A stretch of 64,000 bases of DNA from positions 1,984,001 to 2,048,000 of the forward strand of contig NZ_CP117029.1 of the NCBI RefSeq assembly GCF_028551255.1, written 5' to 3'. The notes beneath the pieces are model-generated. The model made no database searches, had not been told where the DNA came from, and saw nothing but the letters and a program-made list of their open reading frames with translations. A program made the translations under genes and the position numbers. This DNA is from Vibrio tubiashii. Lineage in GTDB: Bacteria > Pseudomonadota > Gammaproteobacteria > Enterobacterales > Vibrionaceae. Shown in pieces: positions 37,261 through 46,854 of this stretch; the stretch's first letter is position 1; the number at the start of each line of letters is the position of its first letter.

Positions 37261-37923
37261 ATGGAGTTAAACGAACTACTAGCGCTTTTCATTATACTCA
37301 TTGCTCTGCTCTTTGTGTGGCGTGATGTTAAAGAAGTATTCCTACCGAAATTAGTCAATGAACGTACGTTTCAGCACATTACCTTTGCAATCACATTTGC
37401 TTTGTTCGTACTCTGGTCAGCAGATGCTGGGGTAAAAGAAGGGTTATCAATCCACTTTCTCGGCATAACGGCGCTGACTTTGATGTATGGTTGGCAAAGT
37501 GCTTTTGCCCTCTCTATTGTCGTTGCTTTGCTCATGGCGTTATTTGGCGAGATGACCTTCTACGCGCTACCCGAATACTTACTCTTCTCCTGCTTAATTC
37601 CGATACTTATCAGCTATAGCGTGTTCCTAGTGAGTTATCGCTATCTACCAAGAAATATATTTGTGTTTATTTTCGTTGCGGGTTTTCTCAATGGCGGCCT
37701 AACAGGGACTTTTCACCTAGTCATCAACTCAGGATATTTTCTTATCGTTAGCGATTACGACTGGCAAACGATTTTTGATAACTACCTAGTGTTTACTCCT
37801 CTACTCGCTTTCCCTGAAGGACTCCTTAATGGGATGACAGCAGCGGTATTAACTGTGTTCAAACCAGAATTATTGCGAGTATTTTCCGATCGCGACTACA
37901 TTTACAATCACTATCACAAATAG
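37261..37923 (+). CDS. CbiM-like energy-coupling-factor membrane protein
   Basis: A 220-aa integral membrane protein with about seven helices. The segment IHFLGITALTLMYGWQSAFALSIVVALLMALFG matches the CbiM/PF01891 family of substrate-binding components for cobalt or nickel uptake. The N-terminus reads MELNELLALF, without the MHI-type metal-chelating start of true CbiM/NikM, and no CbiN, CbiQ or CbiO gene is nearby. Its substrate is therefore uncertain. GAGG lies 5 nt before the ATG, right behind a terminator-like hairpin. Confidence 0.7.
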   Translation: MELNELLALFIILIALLFVWRDVKEVFLPKLVNERTFQHITFAITFALFVLWSADAGVKEGLSIHFLGITALTLMYGWQSAFALSIVVALLMALFGEMTFYALPEYLLFSCLIPILISYSVFLVSYRYLPRNIFVFIFVAGFLNGGLTGTFHLVINSGYFLIVSDYDWQTIFDNYLVFTPLLAFPEGLLNGMTAAVLTVFKPELLRVFSDRDYIYNHYHK

Positions 37924-38051
37924 TAACCAAATTTGTTGTCCAATCTTTGTGCTTTTCATATTAAATATGTGTTGAGATCATGTTTCACCCTGCAAAGAAC
38001 AGATAACCTAAGCACATTAAAAATGTATTAGATTATTTTAGTGAGGCCACC

Positions 38052-38552
38052 ATGGAAATGACTAACGCTCAACGTTTGATCCTTTCGAATCAGTATTACC
38101 TAATGTCGCAACTTGACCAAGAAAATGCGGCAAAATACCAACGCCTACAAACCATTGTAGAGCGCGGCTATGAACTGCAAATGCGCGAACTCAACAAAGA
38201 CTTTGGTTGTTTAGTCGAAGCGGAATGCCGCGAGATCATCGACATCATGGAAATGTACCATGCGATGCAAGAGTCAAACAAAATGCTCTCTGAGCAAGAA
38301 CAAGGTGAAGTTGACCAACGCCGTTTAACCTTCCTAGGATTCGATATTGCTTCTGAAGCGCAACTTGTTAACTACGTACGCTTCCTTGTTGACTCTGAAG
38401 GTTTATACCCGCAATTTAGCAAAGGCGAACACCACTTCAACGCCCAAATGCCAATGCTAGAAAAATATCGCCGTATGTTAAATACATGGCGTAACTGCCC
38501 TCGCCAGTACCACTTGTGTGCTAACGAGTTAAAGCAGATTTTTAACGCCTAG
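38052..38552 (+). CDS. yfbU: YfbU family protein
   Basis: A 166-aa soluble protein of the YfbU family, close to E. coli YfbU ([18 protein letters not shown] start, then YHAMQES and [18 protein letters not shown]). The function is not established; E. coli YfbU has been linked to cell death on overexpression. GAGGCC lies shortly before the ATG. It is a single-gene unit ending in a strong terminator. Confidence 0.92.
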   Translation: MEMTNAQRLILSNQYYLMSQLDQENAAKYQRLQTIVERGYELQMRELNKDFGCLVEAECREIIDIMEMYHAMQESNKMLSEQEQGEVDQRRLTFLGFDIASEAQLVNYVRFLVDSEGLYPQFSKGEHHFNAQMPMLEKYRRMLNTWRNCPRQYHLCANELKQIFNA

Positions 38553-38567
38553 TTGATATATGAAAAA

Positions 38568-38594
38568 GAAACCGCCGACGAGGCGGTTTTTTTA
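38568..38594. terminator. Terminator between yfbU and the MipA-like gene
   Basis: AAACCGCC, GACGA, GGCGGTTT followed by T residues on the plus strand; A-rich on the other side so it can serve both convergent genes. Confidence 0.88.
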
Positions 38595-38606
38595 ATATTC
38601 ATCCCG

Positions 38607-39359
38607 TTAAAATACGTAGGCGACACCTAAATTGGCTGAAGTCGTTACGCCGCTTTCAATTAACGGACTGTTTTCGATACCACCTTCAATATTGGTGTAT
38701 CGCACTCCTCCGGTAACGCGTATTTTAGGTGTGATATGCATGTAACCAGACGCCCCAATGAAGAACAGCCCGTCCCAGTCTGCATCGAATTCGTCGAAGT
38801 TAGAGCGCGCCGCTTCTTCAGAGCTCACTCCGTATAAATGGTTGTTCAATCGCTCACTGTTGTATGCAAAGCCCATTGAAGGTGTGATACCCCAGCCGTT
38901 TCTGCGAATCGGTAACCGCCATACCGCCTCTGCATAAATACCGCTATGACGATGTAAGATGTCACTGCCCGCCGTCGCTTCAAACAAACCAACTAAAGTG
39001 ATTACTTGGTAGCTTACCCCACCTAACACAGTCGCTTGTCGCTCATCCATCAATCTAATATCAGGGTTAGTTGAATCTTCAGGTTTTAACGTACGAGGAT
39101 CATATGCAGCCCTAAAGATAATGTTTTGCGGTGAACCAATTGGGTATAAGCGATATCCGGCAGTAAAGCCACGCAAGAATAGATGCTCACCTTCATAGCC
39201 AACAAGGGGAATAATGGTTTCATTCGATGGCGTGTCTTTATAGACTGCCGGCGAGTATGAAGCAGCGGCACCAATTGACCACTGGGAGATTTTTGCCGTA
39301 GCCTGTGGGGCAACCAATAAGATCGCTGCGGGAAGTAACCTTTGCCAGAGAGATTTCAA
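38607..39359 (-). CDS. MipA/OmpV family outer-membrane protein
   Basis: About 250 aa with a signal peptide (LWQRLLPAAILLVAPQATA) and a barrel body ending GVAYVF. The family features are WSIGAAASYSPAVYKDT, PLVGYEGEHLFLRGFTAGY and the C-terminal repeat of short strands. The likely start is TTG at 39359: AGGTG lies 5 nt upstream and the signal peptide begins there. The only ATG upstream (39419) would add about 20 poorly fitting residues. In V. cholerae OmpV is a related osmoregulated protein; the function here is not known. Confidence 0.75.
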   Translation of the reverse strand: MKSLWQRLLPAAILLVAPQATAKISQWSIGAAASYSPAVYKDTPSNETIIPLVGYEGEHLFLRGFTAGYRLYPIGSPQNIIFRAAYDPRTLKPEDSTNPDIRLMDERQATVLGGVSYQVITLVGLFEATAGSDILHRHSGIYAEAVWRLPIRRNGWGITPSMGFAYNSERLNNHLYGVSSEEAARSNFDEFDADWDGLFFIGASGYMHITPKIRVTGGVRYTNIEGGIENSPLIESGVTTSANLGVAYVF

Positions 39360-39735
39360 AACAACACCTAATACATAACTGGAGTGAATAACGGCGCAAT
39401 TATATGGAACGTCATACATTTACGCAATAACTCATATTCAAAGCAATAATTACACCAACCTCTAATAACAACCTGCTTGTATCGCTTAAATCAAGTGAGC
39501 GATCAATTTGCATAAGCACACAGTCACACAGTGAGCTCAATAATAACCACCACAAATATCTGATTCTGCACGTTACAATTGAGTGTGGTCTGACAACTAG
39601 CTCTTGGTCACAAATTGTAATTAAACACATATTTTTTAAGCAAAATTCTAAAAACCAACTAATCTTAAGTAAGAAAGGATTTGCTTTTCTATGCGGGTTT
39701 ATTGTCAGTTTGACAGGTTCAGAGGGGAATTCATT
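39360..39735. other. Divergent promoter region of the MipA-like gene and prkA
   Basis: About 375 bp with no credible gene; a 115-codon minus-strand frame has an unnatural composition for a protein and no ribosome site. Promoters of both flanking genes must be here. I could not assign boxes with confidence. Confidence 0.5.
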
Positions 39736-41670
39736 ATGAGTATTTTCGACCATTTCCAAGCGCGCTACGAAGCCTCAAAGGATGAGGAGTTATCACTGCA
39801 AGAGTTTTTAGCTCTATGTAAGGATGACAAAAGCGCTTATGCCAACGCAGCTGAGCGACTATTAATGGCAATTGGCGAGCCAGAGGTCATTGATACAGCG
39901 CAAGACCCACAACTGAGTCGTATTTTCTCCAACCGCGTGATTTCTCGATACGACACATTTAAAGACTTCTACGGTATGGAAGATGCCATCGAGCAGATTG
40001 TTTCCTACCTCAAACATGCGGCTCAAGGGCTTGAAGAACGCAAGCAGATTCTTTATCTACTTGGTCCGGTGGGTGGCGGTAAATCTTCTTTAGCCGAAAA
40101 ACTAAAAGCGTTGATGCAACAAGTTCCAATTTATGTGCTTTCCGCTAACGGTGAACGCAGCCCTGTTAACGATCACCCATTCTGTCTGTTTGATGTCAAT
40201 GAAGATGGTGATCTACTTAAACAAGAGTATGGCATTGAGAAACGCTACCTACGCTCGATTATGTCTCCGTGGGCAGCAAAACGACTCCATGAATTTGGTG
40301 GCGACATCTCGAAATTCAAAGTAGTCAAAGTTAGACCTTCTATTCTAGACCAACTAGCGATAGCTAAAACTGAGCCAGGTGATGAAAACAACCAAGACAT
40401 TTCGTCTTTGGTCGGTAAAGTTGATATTCGACAGCTAGAGCACTTCTCACAAGACGATCCAGATGCTTACAGCTACTCGGGCGCACTATGTCGAGCAAAC
40501 CAAGGTTTGATGGAATTCGTAGAGATGTTTAAAGCGCCAATCAAGGTGCTTCACCCGCTACTTACTGCAACCCAAGAAGGCAACTACAATGGTACGGAAG
40601 GCCTATCAGCCCTACCATTTGATGGCATGATTCTCGCTCACTCGAACGAATCAGAGTGGCAAACATTCCGCAACAACAAAAACAACGAGGCATTCCTCGA
40701 CCGTGTCTACATAGTCAAAGTGCCATACTGTCTACGCGTTGCGGAAGAAGTAAAGATCTACCAAAAACTGCTCGACCATTCAGAGCTATCGAAAGCGCCA
40801 TGTTCACCAAGCACGCTAGAGCTGCTTTCACAGTTCAGCATTCTATCTCGACTTAAAGAGCCAGAGAACTCATCGATCTTCTCCAAGATGAGAGTCTACG
40901 ATGGTGAAACGCTCAAAGACACAGATCCTAAAGCGAAGAGCTATCAAGAGTATCGTGACTTTGCGGGCGTCGATGAAGGCATGTCAGGTCTTTCAACCCG
41001 TTTCGCGTTCAAGATTCTATCGCGGGTATTTAACTTCGATCAAACAGAAGTCGCGGCAAACCCTGTTCACCTTTTCTATGTTATCGAGCAGCAGATCGAA
41101 CGTGAGCAATTCCCTCAAGAAACGGCAGAGAAGTATCTAGAGTTCTTGAAAGGCTACTTAGTACCACGTTACGTCGAGTTTATCGGTAAAGAGATCCAGA
41201 CCGCCTACTTAGAGTCCTATTCAGAGTACGGTCAGAACATCTTTGACCGTTATGTAACCTATGCAGATTTCTGGATTCAAGACCAAGAATACCGCGATCC
41301 AGAAACTGGTCAGCTATTCGACCGCTCTGCATTAAACAATGAACTAGAAAAAATCGAAAAAACAGCCGGTATAAGCAACCCGAAAGATTTCCGTAATGAA
41401 ATCGTCAACTTTGTGCTTCGTGCTCGCGCCAACAACAATGGTACCAACCCAGTTTGGACAAGCTACGAAAAACTGCGCACTGTGATTGAGAAGAAAATGT
41501 TCTCAAATACAGAAGAGTTGCTACCAGTTATCTCCTTCAACACTAAAACCTCTTCTGAAGATCAGAAGAAACACGATGACTTCGTCGCTCGTATGATGGA
41601 AAAAGGCTACACAGAGAAACAAGTACGCTTGCTATCTGAATGGTATCTACGCGTTCGTAAATCTTCGTAA
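39736..41670 (+). CDS. prkA: PrkA (YeaG) serine protein kinase
   Basis: A 644-aa AAA+-like kinase. The N-terminal AAA_PrkA domain has Walker A LLGPVGGGKSSLAEKL and the motif YRDFAGVDEGMSG; the C-terminal domain is PrkA-type (VEFIGKEIQTAYLE and the ending WYLRVRKS). The start at 39736 follows AGAGGGG; upstream residues look unrelated. In E. coli YeaG acts with YeaH in nitrogen-starvation and stationary-phase responses. First gene of the conserved prkA-yeaH-spoVR operon. Confidence 0.95.
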   Translation: MSIFDHFQARYEASKDEELSLQEFLALCKDDKSAYANAAERLLMAIGEPEVIDTAQDPQLSRIFSNRVISRYDTFKDFYGMEDAIEQIVSYLKHAAQGLEERKQILYLLGPVGGGKSSLAEKLKALMQQVPIYVLSANGERSPVNDHPFCLFDVNEDGDLLKQEYGIEKRYLRSIMSPWAAKRLHEFGGDISKFKVVKVRPSILDQLAIAKTEPGDENNQDISSLVGKVDIRQLEHFSQDDPDAYSYSGALCRANQGLMEFVEMFKAPIKVLHPLLTATQEGNYNGTEGLSALPFDGMILAHSNESEWQTFRNNKNNEAFLDRVYIVKVPYCLRVAEEVKIYQKLLDHSELSKAPCSPSTLELLSQFSILSRLKEPENSSIFSKMRVYDGETLKDTDPKAKSYQEYRDFAGVDEGMSGLSTRFAFKILSRVFNFDQTEVAANPVHLFYVIEQQIEREQFPQETAEKYLEFLKGYLVPRYVEFIGKEIQTAYLESYSEYGQNIFDRYVTYADFWIQDQEYRDPETGQLFDRSALNNELEKIEKTAGISNPKDFRNEIVNFVLRARANNNGTNPVWTSYEKLRTVIEKKMFSNTEELLPVISFNTKTSSEDQKKHDDFVARMMEKGYTEKQVRLLSEWYLRVRKSS

Positions 41671-41786
41671 TAGCAGTGTTTTAGCCCATGAAATCCCTAC
41701 CAGAGTATAACGCTCTGGTAGGAGATTGGATTAATAAGTGTCTGTCGACATGTAGCGGCAGGTGCATAAGAGATAAGGGGTGACTC

Positions 41787-43058
41787 ATGGCGCAATTTAT
41801 TGACCGACGACTGAACGGCAAAAATAAAAGTGCGGTAAACCGTCAGCGCTTTTTACGCCGCCATAAAGAGCAGATTAAAGAATCTGTGGCGGATGCGGTA
41901 AATCGCCGTTCAATCACCAACACTGAAACCGGTGAAGACGTATCCATTCCGCATAAAGACATCAAAGAGCCCGTCTTTCATCAAGGTAAAGGTGGCTTAA
42001 AAGAGCGTGTCCATCCAGGCAATGACCAGTTCATTACCGGAGACAAAATCGAACGACCTAAAGGCGGTGGACAAGGCGGAGGTTCTGGCGAGGGCGAAGC
42101 TAGTGCTGACGGTGAAGGCCAAGACGATTTTGTATTCCAGATTTCTAAAGACGAGTACTTAGACATTCTGTTTGAAGATCTTGAGTTGCCTAATTTAGAA
42201 AAAAACCAAATCGCCAAAATTACCGAATGGAAAACCCATCGCGCCGGCTATCAAACCGCTGGTGTGCCAGCAAATATCGCGATAGTCAAATCGCTTCAAC
42301 AGTCACTTGCGCGTCGAACCGCAATGACGGCAGGCAAAAAGCGCATGTTACGTGAACTCGAAGAAGAGCTCGATCGCGTTAAAATGTCTGAGCCTGCACA
42401 AATGCTCGAAGAGAAGCGTCTTCAAGAAGAGATAAAAGCACTGCGTCGTAAGTTAGATACGGTACCGTTCATTGATACCTTCGATTTACGATTCAAGAAC
42501 TATGAGCGCCGCCCTGTGCCATCTAGCCAAGCGGTTATGTTCTGTCTTATGGATGTGTCTGGTTCTATGGACCAAGCAACCAAAGACATCGCCAAGCGCT
42601 TTTACGTGCTTCTTTACTTATTCCTAACTCGCACCTACGAGAACGTAGAAGTGGTGTTTATTCGTCACCATACCCAAGCAAAAGAAGTCGATGAACATGA
42701 GTTTTTCTACTCGCAAGAGACAGGGGGAACCATAGTTTCAAGTGCGCTTAAACTAATGAACGAAATTGTTGCAGACCGCTACCCGGTTGGAGAGTGGAAT
42801 ATCTACGCAGCTCAAGCCTCAGATGGTGATAACTGGGCAGACGATTCACCGCGATGCCGTGAGCTTCTCACCAAAAACTTATTGCCAAACTGCCAATACT
42901 ACTCATACATCGAAATCACTCGCCGCTCTCATCAAACCTTGTGGCATGAGTACGAAAAGCTTGAGGGAGCATTCCCTAACTTTGCGATGAAAAACATTCG
43001 CAGCGTTGAGGATATTTTCCCTGTCTTTAGAGAGCTTTTCAAAAAAGAGACTGCTTAG
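41787..43058 (+). CDS. yeaH: YeaH/YhbH family protein
   Basis: A 423-aa DUF444 protein with a basic N-terminus ([23 protein letters not shown]), a glycine-rich linker ([19 protein letters not shown]) and a von Willebrand A-like domain with the MIDAS motif [11 protein letters not shown] near residue 255. It partners PrkA; the pair is co-expressed across Gammaproteobacteria. AAGGGG precedes the ATG. The 116-bp gap after prkA is short enough for one operon. Confidence 0.94.
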   Translation: MAQFIDRRLNGKNKSAVNRQRFLRRHKEQIKESVADAVNRRSITNTETGEDVSIPHKDIKEPVFHQGKGGLKERVHPGNDQFITGDKIERPKGGGQGGGSGEGEASADGEGQDDFVFQISKDEYLDILFEDLELPNLEKNQIAKITEWKTHRAGYQTAGVPANIAIVKSLQQSLARRTAMTAGKKRMLRELEEELDRVKMSEPAQMLEEKRLQEEIKALRRKLDTVPFIDTFDLRFKNYERRPVPSSQAVMFCLMDVSGSMDQATKDIAKRFYVLLYLFLTRTYENVEVVFIRHHTQAKEVDEHEFFYSQETGGTIVSSALKLMNEIVADRYPVGEWNIYAAQASDGDNWADDSPRCRELLTKNLLPNCQYYSYIEITRRSHQTLWHEYEKLEGAFPNFAMKNIRSVEDIFPVFRELFKKETA

Positions 43059-43067
43059 GGAGGCTGT

Positions 43068-44606
43068 ATGACAACGAAAACGAAAAAGCCAACAAAGAGT
43101 AAGGCGCTGCCAGATGGACCTGATTGGACATTCGATCTGCTTGACCAATACCACACTGAAATAAAACGCGTCGCTGATCACTATAAGCTTGATGCTTATC
43201 CTAACCAAATTGAAGTCATTACTTCTGAGCAAATGATGGACGCCTATTCAAGTATTGGTATGCCTATCAATTACAATCATTGGTCATTTGGTAAAAAGTT
43301 TATTCAAACTGAACAAGGCTACAAACATGGTCAAATGGGTTTGGCGTATGAAATCGTCATCAACTCAAATCCATGTATTGCCTACTTAATGGAAGAGAAT
43401 ACCGTTACGATGCAAGCCTTAGTGATGGCCCATGCTTGCTACGGTCACAATTCATTTTTCAAAGGCAACTACTTATTCCAGACTTGGACCGATGCGAGTT
43501 CAATCATTGATTATCTATTGTTTGCCAAAAACTACATTGCGGAGTGCGAGCAAAAGTACGGTGTTCAAGAAGTTGAGGACCTACTCGACTCCTGTCATGC
43601 GTTAATGAACTTTGGTGTCGACCGCTATAAACGACCAGAGAAAATCTCGATTGCTGAAGAAAAATCTCGTCAAGAAGAGCGTGAAGCTTACCTTCAGTCG
43701 CAGGTTAATGACTTATGGCGCACGGTTCCGAAATCAACGGTAGAGCCTGAAAGCCAGAAAATACGTTTTCCGACCGAACCACAGGAAAATATCCTCTACT
43801 TCATTGAAAAACACGCCCCTTTACTTGAATCGTGGCAAAGAGAAATCGTGCGTATCGTACGTAAGATCAGCCAGTACTTCTATCCACAGAAACAAACTCA
43901 GGTTATGAACGAAGGTTGGGCAACTTTCTGGCACTACACCATTCTCAATCACTTATATGATGAAGGCTTGGTTACGGATAGATTCATCTTAGAGTTTCTC
44001 CACAGTCATACTGGCGTCGTTGCGCAACCGGCCTACAACAGCCCTTACTTCAGCGGTATTAACCCTTACGCATTAGGCTTTGCCATGTTCCGCGATATTC
44101 GTCGCATCTGTGAAGAGCCTACTGACGAGGACAAAGAGTGGTTCCCAGACTTAGCTGGAACAGACTGGCTTGAAGCGGTACATTTCGCTATGCAGAACTT
44201 CAAAGACGAGAGCTTTATCAGCCAATACTTGTCACCTAAGCTGATGCGTGACTTTAAACTGTTTGCCATCGTCGACGACGACCGTAAAAACTACATCGAG
44301 GTGAGTGCTATTCACGACGATAGCGGTTATCGCGCAATCAGAGAAAAACTTGCGGCTCAATATAACTTGAGTAACTTAGAGCCAAACATCCAAGTGTTTA
44401 ACGTTGACGTGCGTGGCGATCGATCGCTCACGCTACAATACGTGCCACATGACCGTATTCCTCTTGATGAGGGCTATGACGAAGTTCTCAAACACCTTTA
44501 TCGTTTATGGGGATTTGACGTCATTCTTGAAGAGGTGAAAGACAGCGGTCGCCGAGAGATTCTTGGTACCTGTCCTAAACGAAACGACTATGATGGCAAA
44601 ATATAA
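43068..44606 (+). CDS. SpoVR family protein (YcgB)
   Basis: A 512-aa SpoVR protein. The conserved core includes YPNQIEVITSEQMMDAYSS, the HxxxGHNSFFKGN-like segment AHACYGHNSFFKGNYLF, and MNEGWATFWHYTILNHLYDEG with metal-binding-type His and Glu. Named after a Bacillus spore-cortex gene, it occurs in non-sporing bacteria with prkA and yeaH as here. The molecular role is unknown. It begins 9 bp after yeaH with GGGAGG as ribosome site, and a strong terminator follows. Confidence 0.94.
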   Translation: MTTKTKKPTKSKALPDGPDWTFDLLDQYHTEIKRVADHYKLDAYPNQIEVITSEQMMDAYSSIGMPINYNHWSFGKKFIQTEQGYKHGQMGLAYEIVINSNPCIAYLMEENTVTMQALVMAHACYGHNSFFKGNYLFQTWTDASSIIDYLLFAKNYIAECEQKYGVQEVEDLLDSCHALMNFGVDRYKRPEKISIAEEKSRQEEREAYLQSQVNDLWRTVPKSTVEPESQKIRFPTEPQENILYFIEKHAPLLESWQREIVRIVRKISQYFYPQKQTQVMNEGWATFWHYTILNHLYDEGLVTDRFILEFLHSHTGVVAQPAYNSPYFSGINPYALGFAMFRDIRRICEEPTDEDKEWFPDLAGTDWLEAVHFAMQNFKDESFISQYLSPKLMRDFKLFAIVDDDRKNYIEVSAIHDDSGYRAIREKLAAQYNLSNLEPNIQVFNVDVRGDRSLTLQYVPHDRIPLDEGYDEVLKHLYRLWGFDVILEEVKDSGRREILGTCPKRNDYDGKI

Positions 44607-44620
44607 AACTCAACAATGAC

Positions 44621-44645
44621 AAAAGGCCCCGAGGGGCCTTTTTGG
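44621..44645. terminator. Bidirectional terminator between spoVR and kdsB
   Basis: AAAAGGCCCC, GA, GGGGCCTTTT: perfect 10-bp stem with T run, between convergent genes. Confidence 0.9.
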
Positions 44646-44655
44646 TAACTAGAAT

Positions 44656-45411
44656 CTATTGCTGCTTAACGATAATGCTTCGAACCACTTCGAGGTCCTC
44701 TGGCGTATCGACACCTGCGGCAGGTGCTTCCTTCGCCACTTCAACATGGATCTTTTCCCCATACCAAAGCACACGTAGCTGCTCTAAACACTCTATCTTT
44801 TCAAGCGCTGTTGGCTCCCAGTTGATATAGGTGTTTATAAACCCTGCGCGATAAGCATAAATACCGATATGGCGCATCAGTGGTTGTTTAATGATTTTGG
44901 CATCGTCCGCGAAGCTGTCACGATCCCAAGGAATCGTTGCGCGGCTAAAATACATCGCATAACCATCTTTATCCGTCAGCACCTTAACCGCATTCGGGTT
45001 AAAGACTTCCGCTTCATCACTGATCTCAACCGCCAACGTGGACATAGGTGCTTGGCTATTCGCCAAGTTCTCTGCAACTTGAGTAATGATAGAGGGTGGA
45101 ATCAAAGGCTCATCCCCTTGAACATTGACGATGATATGGTCGTCTGGGATAGCCATTCTCTCAACCACTTCAGCAAGGCGCTCAGTGCCTGATTCATGGT
45201 TTGGAGAAGTCATACAAACTTGCCCACCAAAAGCTTCAACCACTTGCTCTACTCGGCTATCATCAGTTGCAACGATCACCTTATCAGCCCCCGCTTGGAT
45301 TGCCTGTTCATAAACCCATTGAATCATAGGCTTACCACAGATATCCGCCAGCGGCTTACCAGGTAAACGGGTTGACTGATAACGCGCGGGGATAACAACC
45401 GTAAACGACAT
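44656..45411 (-). CDS. kdsB: CMP-KDO synthetase
   Basis: 3-deoxy-manno-octulosonate cytidylyltransferase; it activates KDO with CTP for the LPS inner core. It is 251 aa. The nucleotide-binding start is [22 protein letters not shown]; the metal and CMP sites are in VATDDSRV and [12 protein letters not shown]. The ATG shares bases with the ycaR stop (TAATG), so it is translationally coupled to it. Last gene of the msbA-lpxK-ycaR-kdsB group. Confidence 0.97.
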   Translation of the reverse strand: MSFTVVIPARYQSTRLPGKPLADICGKPMIQWVYEQAIQAGADKVIVATDDSRVEQVVEAFGGQVCMTSPNHESGTERLAEVVERMAIPDDHIIVNVQGDEPLIPPSIITQVAENLANSQAPMSTLAVEISDEAEVFNPNAVKVLTDKDGYAMYFSRATIPWDRDSFADDAKIIKQPLMRHIGIYAYRAGFINTYINWEPTALEKIECLEQLRVLWYGEKIHVEVAKEAPAAGVDTPEDLEVVRSIIVKQQ

Positions 45412-45590
45412 TATCTGCCCTCGTCCATACTAACTTTGCGCGCTTCAGGTTCTAGAAGCACCGGAATACCTTCTTTGATCGGATATGCAAGACGGTCTAA
45501 TTTACACACTAGCTCTTGCTTGTCCTTATCGAACGTTAGTTTTCCCTTACATACTGGACATGCAACAATCTCAAGCAGACGATGATCCAT
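45411..45590 (-). CDS. ycaR: YcaR, Trm112-like small zinc-ribbon protein
   Basis: A 59-aa protein beginning [19 protein letters not shown] CPxC knuckle and a third Cys at residue 29 ([12 protein letters not shown]) fit the Trm112/YcaR fold. The family ending [11 protein letters not shown] is present. It lies between lpxK (20-bp overlap) and kdsB (TAATG overlap), as in E. coli. AAGGAA precedes the ATG. The role is unknown, perhaps a protein partner for methyltransferases by analogy to Trm112. Confidence 0.93.
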   Translation of the reverse strand: MDHRLLEIVACPVCKGKLTFDKDKQELVCKLDRLAYPIKEGIPVLLEPEARKVSMDEGR

Positions 45591-46581
45591 ACTGTTCCTT
45601 AACCTCTTTAATCTTATTTAAGATGCGCGCTTTATCTGCATCTTCAAACTCAGCACTGACAGGTAAATACCACCAGTTCTCTTTCGCATAATGCGCGCAT
45701 TTTACCGCGTCTTTCTCTGTCATAATCAAGTGTTCGCCTTTGGCAGCGAGCGCCTCTAAATCAGACAGTTCAAAATCTTTATGATCGGCAAAGCCTTGTT
45801 GATTAGAAGGCTTTGCACCTAACTGTTCAAGTGTCTTAAAGAATCGTGGAGGGTGACCGATCCCCGCCATCGCGACGAGATTATCTTTCAGCTCCGTGAC
45901 ACTCGAACGTTGACCCGTTTTCATGTTGACCGCTTGAGTCGGCTTTAACACCATAGCGGCTTCGTTTTGTAACGCTTGACCACCATTGGTAATGATAAAA
46001 TCTACCTCAGTTAACCTCTCAGTAGATTCGCGTAGCGGGCCCAATGGAATCAGGGACTCACTACCAAAACGTCTCACGCCATCAACCACGACAATCTCGA
46101 TATCACGCTGTAGTGCATAATGTTGAAGACCATCATCGGTAATAACGATATCAACATCTAGCGGTAGCAAAGCCTTTACAGCTTCACTTCTAACTGGTGA
46201 AACGGCTACTGGCGCGCTTGTGCGTTTAAAGATGAGCTTAGGCTCATCACCACAGTGCTTAGTTGACGTTTCATTCTCCACTAGGAGCGGATAATGCGGC
46301 GCTTTCGCCCCATAACCGCGTGACACCACCCCAGGCTTATAGCCTAGCGCTTGAAGTTGCTCAACCAACCAAATGACTACTGGCGTCTTACCATTACCAC
46401 CAGCGGTAATGTTACCCACCACGATGACAGGCACAGGAGCACGATAGCTTACGCTTTTGCCTGTTTGATACTTGTTACGGCGAGAACGACTTACCAATCC
46501 AAACAAAATACTGAGCGGCCACAATAGCGGCCACAATAAATATTTTAGTGGATGATTCTCAAACCAGATCTTTTCAATCAA
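45571..46581 (-). CDS. lpxK: Tetraacyldisaccharide 4'-kinase
   Basis: Phosphorylates the lipid A disaccharide at the inner membrane. It is 336 aa, with an N-terminal membrane anchor ([17 protein letters not shown]), Walker [19 protein letters not shown], the metal site [11 protein letters not shown] and [13 protein letters not shown]. The start codon is TTG (46581), giving MIEKIWFEN, which aligns with E. coli MIEKIW; no ATG or good ribosome site is near. The gene normally follows msbA at once. Here a repeat element of about 270 bp separates them by insertion. Confidence 0.93.
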   Translation of the reverse strand: MIEKIWFENHPLKYLLWPLLWPLSILFGLVSRSRRNKYQTGKSVSYRAPVPVIVVGNITAGGNGKTPVVIWLVEQLQALGYKPGVVSRGYGAKAPHYPLLVENETSTKHCGDEPKLIFKRTSAPVAVSPVRSEAVKALLPLDVDIVITDDGLQHYALQRDIEIVVVDGVRRFGSESLIPLGPLRESTERLTEVDFIITNGGQALQNEAAMVLKPTQAVNMKTGQRSSVTELKDNLVAMAGIGHPPRFFKTLEQLGAKPSNQQGFADHKDFELSDLEALAAKGEHLIMTEKDAVKCAHYAKENWWYLPVSAEFEDADKARILNKIKEVKEQYGSSSA

Positions 46582-46584
46582 AGT

Positions 46585-46854
46585 TAGGGCCTGTTGATCT
46601 TTTGAGGTTAAATTTTGTTCGAGATAAAAGCGTTTTAATCGCGGCGAGAGGTTTGTAGCCTAGTCATTCTAAGCAAAACACCTCTCAACAAAGAGTAAAA
46701 CGCTTTTAGCCGAACCCTTCGGGCAGCGTTTGTGGCTCCTTTCTGCTGCGTTATCGGCTTATCAGGTAGAGTAACTACAATTCAAAGCCTCTGCCTTGCA
46801 GATAAGAACCCACAAACTGCTGCAAAAATCAGCGCAAAAGGTCAACAGACCCTA
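46585..46854. mobile_element. MITE-like palindromic repeat inserted between msbA and lpxK
   Basis: About 270 bp bounded by imperfect terminal inverted repeats: TAGGGCCTGTTGATCTTTTG at 46585-46604 and the complement of TAGGGTCTGTTGACCTTTTG at 46835-46854 (18 of 20 match). Inside are nested inverted repeats: AAAAGCGTTTTA with TAAAACGCTTTT, GAGAGGT with ACCTCTC, and GCAGCGTTTGTGG with CCACAAACTGCTGC. Both ends start with TA, which suggests a TA target duplication as for IS630/mariner-type MITEs. No transposase is encoded. The terminal TAG is the msbA stop codon. Confidence 0.75.

Noticed and set aside
39412..39759. 115-codon minus-strand frame between the MipA-like gene and prkA
   Set aside because: Overlaps both promoter regions and the prkA start, has a Cys/Leu-rich composition unlike its neighbours, and no ribosome site.
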